A DNA stretch of 64,000 nucleotides, taken from assembly GCF_009729075.1 (NCBI RefSeq), contig NZ_VTGY01000035.1:1-64000 (forward strand), read 5' to 3'. Source of the DNA: Mycolicibacterium sp. CBMA 226. GTDB taxonomy: Bacteria; Actinomycetota; Actinomycetes; Mycobacteriales; Mycobacteriaceae. A model generated the notes under the pieces. That model was not told the origin of the DNA and searched no databases. It saw nothing but the letters and a program-made list of their open reading frames with translations. A program made the position numbers and the translations under genes. Every line of letters starts with the position of its first letter. The first letter of the stretch is position 1. Shown one piece after another: positions 59,002-64,000 of the stretch.

Positions 59002-59811
59002 ATGGCCAACCCGTTCACCAAGGCGTGGAAGTACCTCATGGCGCTGTTCAGTTCCAAGGTTGACGAGTATGCCGACCCGAAGGTGCAGATTCAGCAGGCG
59101 ATCGAGGAGGCCCAGCGCCAGCACCAGGCGCTGACTCAGCAGGCGGCCTCGGTGATCGGTAACCAGCGTCAGCTCGAGATGCGCCTGAGCCGTCAGCTCG
59201 CCGACATCGAGAAGCTCCAGGCGAACGTCCGTCAGGCACTGACCCTGGCCGACCAGGCCACCGCGGCCGGTGACGTCGCCAAGGCCACCGAGTACAACAA
59301 CGCCGCCGAGGCCTTCGCGGCCCAGTTGGTGACCGCCGAACAGAGCGTCGAGGACCTCAAGGGGCTGCACGACCAGTCGCTGCAGGCCGCGACGCAGGCC
59401 AAGAAGGCCGTCGAGCAGAACGCCATGGTGCTGCAGCAGAAGATCGCCGAGCGCACCAAGCTGCTGTCGCAGCTCGAGCAGGCCAAGATGCAGGAACAGG
59501 TCAGCGCCTCGCTGCGCTCCATGACCGAGATCGCGGCGCCGGGCAACACCCCGAGCCTCGACGAGGTGCGCGACAAGATCGAGCGTCGTTACGCCAACGC
59601 CATGGGCTCGGCCGAGCTGGCGCAGAACTCGGTGCAGGGCCGCATGCTGGAGGTCCAGCAGGCCAGCGTGCAGATGGCCGGCCATTCGCGCCTCGAGCAG
59701 ATCCGCGCTTCGATGCAGGGCAACTCCCTGCCGTCCGGCGGCGCGGCCGCGCCCGCCACGCCAGCGGCTCCGGCAGCCAACCCGGCGCCGGAAAACCCGC
59801 TGTCGCAGTAA
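59002..59811 (+). CDS. pspA: PspA/IM30-family envelope-stress protein (35 kDa antigen)
   Basis: Peripheral membrane protein that oligomerises on damaged membrane. The 269-residue protein is almost entirely alpha-helical and Gln/Ala/Glu-rich: membrane-binding N-terminal helix NPFTKAWKYLMALFSSKVDE, then a long coiled coil (QQAIEEAQRQHQALTQQAAS onward). It ends in an Ala/Pro-rich tail (~245-269) that E. coli PspA lacks. ATG at 59002. Downstream of clgR and upstream of pspM, as in M. tuberculosis. Confidence 0.95.
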   Translation: MANPFTKAWKYLMALFSSKVDEYADPKVQIQQAIEEAQRQHQALTQQAASVIGNQRQLEMRLSRQLADIEKLQANVRQALTLADQATAAGDVAKATEYNNAAEAFAAQLVTAEQSVEDLKGLHDQSLQAATQAKKAVEQNAMVLQQKIAERTKLLSQLEQAKMQEQVSASLRSMTEIAAPGNTPSLDEVRDKIERRYANAMGSAELAQNSVQGRMLEVQQASVQMAGHSRLEQIRASMQGNSLPSGGAAAPATPAAPAANPAPENPLSQ

Positions 59812-59835
59812 CTTTCGAGATGTGAGGGGGTAGCG

Positions 59836-60660
59836 GTGAACGCCCAGTCGGCCGGCCGTCCCGGGGAAACCCGGGGCTGGCAGGCAGTCCTGCAACGCGG
59901 CATCGACACCGCTGCCGAAATATCCGACCTGGTGGCCCAGCGCCTCGGCGCGGCCGCCGACCCGCGGGCCCGACTGCTGCGTAAGCGGCGCTGGGCGCTG
60001 CGACTGGGCTGGTTGTTCGCCGGCGCCAGCGCCTTCTGGATCGGGCTGACGGCCCTGCTGGCGGCGTGGAGTACCCCGTTCTGGGTCCTGATCATCACCG
60101 GCCCCATCGCCGGCGGCTCCGCATTCCTGGCCACCCTGTGCTTCCTGCGCTATCGGTGGTTGCGCGGCGAACCGCTGCCACCGGCCCGGACGTCACGGCT
60201 GCTGCCACCCAGGGGCTCGGCGGCGCGACGTCCGATGGAGACGCTGGCCTCGGCCGAACGCGGCTTGTACTCGCTGCTGAGCGTCATCCAGCGGGGCCAA
60301 TTGCTGCCCGCCGACGAGATTGCCGAAGTGACCGCGGCGGCCAATGCGTCGGCAGCGGCGCTGGCCGGTACGGCCCGGGAAGTGGTGGCGATGGAACGCG
60401 CGGCCGGCTCGGTGCCGCAGTCTCGCGCACATCTCGCCCCGACCATCAAGTCCTACACCGCACAGCTCGACGCGGGGGTGCGGCAGTACAGCGACATCGC
60501 CACGGCCGCAGCGCAATTGGTGTCAGCGGCGAACAGTGGTGCGGGCTCGGCGCGGTCGATGTCCGAGCAGCGCTACCGCAGCGAACTCGTCGCGGCGACC
60601 GACCGGCTCAGTGCCTGGGCGCAGGCCTTCGACGAACTCGGGCGGCTGCGCCAGGCCTGA
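59836..60660 (+). CDS. pspM: Phage-shock envelope-stress membrane protein PspM (Rv2743c-like)
   Basis: Protein of 274 residues with a basic segment (RARLLRKRRWALRLGW), two membrane helices (~55-77 and ~82-104) and a long cytoplasmic helical C-terminal half rich in Ala (ANASAAALAGTAREVVAMER). It is the integral membrane partner in the mycobacterial ClgR-PspA-PspM system. GTG at 59836, 24 bases after pspA. The fourth gene of the M. tuberculosis operon (pspN) is not present; a convergent DUF5313 gene follows seven bases later. Confidence 0.88.
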   Translation: MNAQSAGRPGETRGWQAVLQRGIDTAAEISDLVAQRLGAAADPRARLLRKRRWALRLGWLFAGASAFWIGLTALLAAWSTPFWVLIITGPIAGGSAFLATLCFLRYRWLRGEPLPPARTSRLLPPRGSAARRPMETLASAERGLYSLLSVIQRGQLLPADEIAEVTAAANASAAALAGTAREVVAMERAAGSVPQSRAHLAPTIKSYTAQLDAGVRQYSDIATAAAQLVSAANSGAGSARSMSEQRYRSELVAATDRLSAWAQAFDELGRLRQA

Positions 60661-60667
60661 CGGCCCG

Positions 60668-61108
60668 TCAGATGGTGGTGGAGCCGGTGCCGTCGTCGGA
60701 CCGGCGACCGTACCGCTCTTCATAAGCCGCGTGAATGTGGGCGTTCTTCTGCCGCAGCGACTGGTCGAGCAGTTTCGGATCGATGCCGTTCTTGACCAGC
60801 ATGTGGCGGCGCCAGATCTTGTTCAGGGCGTGCGAGAAATAGATCACCGGAATCAGGATGGGCACCGTCGCGCTGAGCCGGATGACGAGGTCCGAGCCGC
60901 CGCTGATGCCGAGCAGTTCGGGCAGGAACCAGATCGGGATCAGGATCAGGAACGCCGGGACGAACATGCGGATGACGATCCGCAGCGTCGCGCCTTTGCC
61001 GATGAGGTCCTCGGTCACCCACGCCCGCATCGAGTCGGGCAGCCGGCCGCCGTAGCTGTACTTGATGTACTGCCAGGCGTTGGGCTTCGGGCGATTCTCG
61101 TTTGCCAT
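60668..61108 (-). CDS. DUF5313 membrane protein
   Basis: Protein of 146 residues: N-terminal RPKPNAWQYIKYSYGGRLPD is characteristic of this actinobacterial family. Two membrane helices follow (~46-65 and ~74-95), then a basic tail beginning RRHMLVKNGIDP. ATG at 61108. Function unknown. Found opposite the Psp operon here, which may or may not matter. Confidence 0.82.
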   Translation of the reverse strand: MANENRPKPNAWQYIKYSYGGRLPDSMRAWVTEDLIGKGATLRIVIRMFVPAFLILIPIWFLPELLGISGGSDLVIRLSATVPILIPVIYFSHALNKIWRRHMLVKNGIDPKLLDQSLRQKNAHIHAAYEERYGRRSDDGTGSTTI

Positions 61109-61129
61109 GGTGGCCGATTTTACTGGTGG

Positions 61130-61567
61130 CTACATGGTCGGGCGCAGTGCCGGGACGGCTGCCCCGAGGAGGCCGCGCACCGTGGCCTTGACCATGTCGA
61201 ACATGTCGAAGTAGTCCCGCCAAAGCGTGATCTTGCCGTCGTGCACCTCGAACACCCCGCAGACCCAGAACTGCAGCCGCACCGGCCCGATGACCAGCGC
61301 GTCCGTGCGCTCGTTGAGCACCGTCGTGCCCTCACCGACGATGCGGTGGAACTTGACCTCGAAACTGACGGGGCTCTTCTTCATGGGGCGGAAAAGCTTC
61401 ATCGCGCGGGTCCGACCGTGGATGGTGGGCAGCCCGACGTTCTCGTAGACGAGGTTGTCGTCGAGCAGACGGTCGGCGGTGTCCATGTCCTCGGCCTGCA
61501 GGGCGTAGAGGAAGGATTCGACGATCTCGGCATTGGTCTGCGTCACTGCCGGTGTGCTCTGTGTCAT
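61130..61567 (-). CDS. ephG: Limonene-1,2-epoxide hydrolase-fold protein (EphG-like)
   Basis: SnoaL/LEH-type fold of 145 residues. Catalytic network residues by family: Tyr/Asn in DDNLVYENVGLPTIHGRTRA, Arg in that block, and Asp in FEVHDGKITLWRDYFDMFDM. M. tuberculosis EphG (Rv2740), in the same position, hydrolyses epoxides including steroid-like ones. ATG 61567 with TACGGT six bases upstream (plus 61574-61579), so probably leaderless. A large open frame to 62890 on this strand is a shadow of the glycosyltransferase gene. Confidence 0.9.
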   Translation of the reverse strand: MTQSTPAVTQTNAEIVESFLYALQAEDMDTADRLLDDNLVYENVGLPTIHGRTRAMKLFRPMKKSPVSFEVKFHRIVGEGTTVLNERTDALVIGPVRLQFWVCGVFEVHDGKITLWRDYFDMFDMVKATVRGLLGAAVPALRPTM

Positions 61568-61627
61568 AAGGCCACCGTAATGCGCCTGGCCGCCAGCGCA
61601 CAGGGGCCGGTGTGACAAGGTGACCCG

Positions 61628-62803
61628 ATGCGCGTCGCCGTGGTTGCCGGGCCCGACCCCGGCCATGCCTTTCCGGCCATCGCGTTGTGCCTCCGGTTCC
61701 GGGCGGCCGGCGACCAGCCGGTGCTGCTGACCGGCCGGCAATGGCTCGACACCGCGCGGGAGGCGGGCGTCGACGCACGGGAACTGCTCGGGCTGGATCC
61801 CGAGGACGGCGATGACGACCTCGACTCGGGCGCCAAGATTCACCAGCGTGCGGCGCGGATGGCGGTGCTCAATGCACCGGCGCTGCGCGAGCTGGCGCCA
61901 GACCTGGTGGTGTCGGATGTCATCACGGCCTGCGGCGGTATGGCCGCCGAGATGATGGGGCTGCCCTGGGTCGAGCTCACCCCACACCCGCTGTACCTGC
62001 CGTCGAAGGGATTGCCGCCGCTGGGCAGTGGCCTGGCGCCCGGAGTCGGGCTGCGGGGCCGGGTGCGGGACGCGACGCTGCGCTTCTTCACGGCTCGTTC
62101 GGTACGTCAGGGGGACCGGCAACGGGCTGCGGCGCGGGTCGAAATCGGGCTGCCCGCAACCGATCCCGGGCCCGCGCGCCGGTTGATCGCGACCCTGCCC
62201 GGGCTGGAGGTGCCGCGGCCCGACTGGCCGGCCGAAGCCGTCGTCGTGGGACCGCTGCATTTCGAGCCGACGACGACGGTGCTGGACATCCCGCCCGGAG
62301 CGGGGCCGGTGGTGGTGGTCGCCCCCTCGACGGCGACGACCGGGATGCAGGGCCTGGACGAGCTGGCCCTGGAGGCGTTGATACCCGGGCAGACGCTGCC
62401 CGACGGCGCCCGCGTCGTCGTCTCGCGGCTGCGCGGCGCCGACGGACCGGTGCCGCCGTGGGCGGTGGTCGGGCTCGGCCGCCAGGACGAACTGCTGAAG
62501 CAGGCCGACGTGATGATCTGCGGCAGCGGCCACGGCATCGTGTCCAAGACGCTGCTGGCCGGGGTGCCGCTGGTGGTGGTGCCGGGCGGCGGCGACCAGT
62601 GGGAGATCGCCAATCGGATTGTGCGGCAAGGCAGTGGCGAGCTGATCCGGCCGTTGACCGCCGCATCGTTGACGGCGACCGTCGGCCGTGTGCTGTCCAC
62701 GCCGTCGTACCGGGAGGCGGCCCGGCGTGCCGGCGCCAGTCGAGCGGGCGTCGCCGACCCGGTGGCCGTGTGCCGAGCGGCACTCGGCGCCGGTGCTGAG
62801 TAG
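61628..62803 (+). CDS. GT1-family glycosyltransferase (Rv2739c-like)
   Basis: UGT-type GT-B glycosyltransferase of 391 residues. N-terminal acceptor domain starts VAVVAGPDPGHAFPAIALC (His ~13 in the usual catalytic position). C-terminal donor domain has GRQDELLKQADVMICGSGHG and TLLAGVPLVVVPGGGDQWEI (~315-335), the nucleotide-sugar signature. Small hydrophobic acceptor (lipid, sterol or xenobiotic) is likely but unknown. The stop codon TAG forms the start of the -10 box of the next gene. Confidence 0.87.
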   Translation: MRVAVVAGPDPGHAFPAIALCLRFRAAGDQPVLLTGRQWLDTAREAGVDARELLGLDPEDGDDDLDSGAKIHQRAARMAVLNAPALRELAPDLVVSDVITACGGMAAEMMGLPWVELTPHPLYLPSKGLPPLGSGLAPGVGLRGRVRDATLRFFTARSVRQGDRQRAAARVEIGLPATDPGPARRLIATLPGLEVPRPDWPAEAVVVGPLHFEPTTTVLDIPPGAGPVVVVAPSTATTGMQGLDELALEALIPGQTLPDGARVVVSRLRGADGPVPPWAVVGLGRQDELLKQADVMICGSGHGIVSKTLLAGVPLVVVPGGGDQWEIANRIVRQGSGELIRPLTAASLTATVGRVLSTPSYREAARRAGASRAGVADPVAVCRAALGAGAE

Positions 62804-62806
62804 GTT
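62801..62806 (+). promoter_or_regulatory. -10 box of the DUF3046 gene (leaderless)
   Basis: TAGGTT followed by six bases and the GTG at 62813. The first three bases are also the stop codon of the glycosyltransferase gene. Confidence 0.5.
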
Positions 62807-62812
62807 GGTGCG

Positions 62813-63007
62813 GTGCGACTGACCGAATTCACCCTGCTTATCGAAGACCAGTTCGGTACGGCGCGCGGTGCGGCGTTGGTGGCGGACCACGTGCTGGCCG
62901 CGCTCGGTGGGCGCACGCCGGCGCAGGCGATCGAAGCCGGCGTCGAACCTCGCGATGTGTGGCGTGCCCTGTGCGCGGACTTCGACGTCCCGCGCGATCA
63001 GTGGTGA
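62813..63007 (+). CDS. DUF3046 small protein (Rv2738c-like)
   Basis: Protein of 64 residues beginning MRLTEFTLLIEDQFGTARGA and ending RALCADFDVPRDQW, the full DUF3046 pattern. In mycobacteria this gene lies just upstream of recA-recX. Here an SDR gene follows instead, so recA either lies beyond the window or has moved. Function unknown. Confidence 0.9.
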   Translation: MRLTEFTLLIEDQFGTARGAALVADHVLAALGGRTPAQAIEAGVEPRDVWRALCADFDVPRDQW

Positions 63008-63146
63008 GCGCGTTCTGGTCTCCCGCGACTACTCACCCCGCACTGTTTGTCGGGCGGTGACATGGTGTTGGCCATCCTCGACTCATAGCGTTCTTCGTGC
63101 TGCTGGGCGGAGCTCTGACCGAATTCGATACCGAGGAGGATGGCCG

Positions 63147-63941
63147 ATGAGTGCCACTGTTGCCGTAGTCACCGGAGCTGGACGCGGAATCGGCCTGGCC
63201 ATCGCGAAAGCCCTCGCCGCACAAGGGCATCGTGTGCTGATCACCGACGTCGACGGGGACGCCGCGCAGCGGGCGGCCGAGAACGTCGGCCGCGGCGCCT
63301 GGGGCGTCGCCCAGGATGTGCGTGACGTCGCGGGCCACGAAGCCGTCGCCGCGCTGGCCGCGCAGGAGGGCCGAATTGCGGCGTGGGTCAACAACGCCGG
63401 GGTGCTGCATGCCGGGAACTCGTGGGAGCAGCCTGCCGAGCATGTCGTCCAGACCCTCGACGTCAACGTCCGCGGCATGATGGCGGGCTGTATGGCGGCC
63501 GTCAACGCCATGGGTGCGCGCGGCGGCGTCATCCTCAACATCGCCTCGATATCGGCGCTGACGCCGGTGCCGGGGCTGGCGGTGTACGCCGCCAGCAAGG
63601 CCGCCGTGCTGTCGTACACCACGTCGCTGCAGGGCGAGCTGCAGACCGCCGGCCTGCCGATCCGCGCCCGCGCGCTGTGTCCCGATGTGGTGAACACCGA
63701 GATGGTCACGGCCACGACTCACGATCCCGGTGCGGCCCTGCTGTTTTCGGGCCCCAAGCCGCTGAATGCCGACGACGTGGCGCGGGCCGCGATCGAGCTG
63801 ATGGATTCGCGCCAGCTCTTCCGCGTCGTGCCGCGCTGGCGGGGAGTGATCGCGCGGAGCACCGATGTGGCGCCGGCCGCCGGCCTGCGCGCGTTGTCCC
63901 TGATGAGGACGTTGGGTCTGCGGCGTCAGCGTTCGCTGTGA
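63147..63941 (+). CDS. Short-chain dehydrogenase/reductase
   Basis: Classical SDR of 264 residues: VVTGAGRGIGLAIAKAL (~6-22), WVNNAGVLHAG (NNAG, ~83), LNIASISAL (Ser) and VYAASKAAVLSYT (Tyr-x3-Lys, ~152). A Lys/Arg-rich C-terminus (TLGLRRQRSL) is extra. ATG at 63147 with GAGGAGG. Likely NAD(P)-dependent oxidation of an alcohol or keto-lipid; substrate unknown. Probably inserted between the DUF3046 gene and recA. Nothing is recognised in the last 59 bases of the window. Confidence 0.9.
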   Translation: MSATVAVVTGAGRGIGLAIAKALAAQGHRVLITDVDGDAAQRAAENVGRGAWGVAQDVRDVAGHEAVAALAAQEGRIAAWVNNAGVLHAGNSWEQPAEHVVQTLDVNVRGMMAGCMAAVNAMGARGGVILNIASISALTPVPGLAVYAASKAAVLSYTTSLQGELQTAGLPIRARALCPDVVNTEMVTATTHDPGAALLFSGPKPLNADDVARAAIELMDSRQLFRVVPRWRGVIARSTDVAPAAGLRALSLMRTLGLRRQRSL

Positions 63942-64000
63942 CCTCCTGGGGCAGCCCCGGCCGTGAAGGCGCATCGGCGATGTGATTTGCGGCTCGCGGA

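Noticed and set aside
61130..62890. A 586-codon minus-strand frame
   Set aside because: Only the last 145 codons (from 61567) are a real gene, the EphG-like one; the rest is antisense to the glycosyltransferase gene.
63021..63060. A third copy of the dinF-flanking repeat (TCTCCCGCGA start)
   Set aside because: Only the first ten bases match; the later blocks and the hairpin are missing.
1..64000. CRISPR arrays, tRNA/rRNA genes, insertion sequences, prophage
   Set aside because: I found no regularly spaced direct repeats, cloverleaf genes, transposase motifs or phage structural genes.

Overview
The window is high-GC actinobacterial DNA that reads as a Mycobacterium/Mycolicibacterium chromosome. 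Genes are dense and often overlap by 1-25 bases, GTG starts are common, and many starts sit 6-8 bases behind a TANNNT -10 box with no ribosome binding site (the mycobacterial leaderless pattern). Lineage markers include PptT, PspA/PspM, ClgR, Lsr2, an EspR-like regulator, DUF3046 and a mycofactocin-type SDR. From memory, the order infB-rbfA-nrnA-dinF ... truB-ribF-rpsO-pnp-pepR-ald ... dapB ... thyA-dfrA ... dapA-rnj ... ftsK-argA-pgsA3-clgR-pspA-pspM ... DUF3046 is the order between infB and recA in M. tuberculosis, with accessory genes inserted. I see no tRNA, rRNA, IS element, prophage or CRISPR array.

Layout. 1-5016: translation/RNA genes (infB 3' part, rbfA, nrnA) and the exporter dinF, which is flanked by two copies of a structured repeat. 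5130-9046: enoyl-CoA hydratase, DUF2277 and DUF1802 genes, a CocE-type hydrolase and a secreted DUF3558-like protein. 9200-11705: the overlapping trio metallophosphoesterase-pptT-truB. 11709-14001: an aldo/keto reductase with a divergent TetR gene and twin operators, then mntR. 14082-19442: ribF, rpsO, and pnp-pepR behind a long structured leader. 19499-24430: DUF4334, ald with divergent aldR, a TetR gene with a divergent SDR and twin operators, and an LLM oxidoreductase. 24420-29949: a frameshifted epimerase, dapB, small membrane and hypothetical genes, a CitE-like lyase and a dienelactone hydrolase. 30024-31430: thyA and dfrA, separated by a perfect 38-bp palindrome. 31474-38210: a transglutaminase, a non-canonical two-subunit type II topoisomerase, a YcaQ-like DNA-repair gene and a second Lsr2-like nucleoid protein. 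38423-41914: a VOC remnant, an APC permease with an iminopeptidase, and their divergent GntR regulator. 41995-44573: dapA-rnj. 44656-49878: tandem TetR genes, a UbiB kinase, an EspR-like regulator, an unexplained stretch, and a monooxygenase/SDR pair. 50060-63941: ftsK, a DUF4282 gene, a glucose dehydrogenase/glucosidase pair, argA, pgsA3, clgR-pspA-pspM, ephG, a glycosyltransferase, DUF3046 and an SDR.

How they work together. Most of the window is core information processing (translation initiation, tRNA and ribosome maturation, RNA decay by PNPase, RNase J and NrnA) and central biosynthesis (lysine/DAP, folate/dTMP, arginine, flavin, phospholipid, CoA-dependent carrier activation). clgR-pspA-pspM is the envelope-stress response and has a SigE-type promoter. 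The segment that looks least routine is 32293-38420: an atypical topoisomerase pair beside a DNA-repair glycosylase-like gene and an extra Lsr2 whose upstream AT-rich DNA holds nested inverted repeats. Three local regulator/target units (12684-12732, 22517-22570, 41063-41091) have operators that can be read directly from the sequence.
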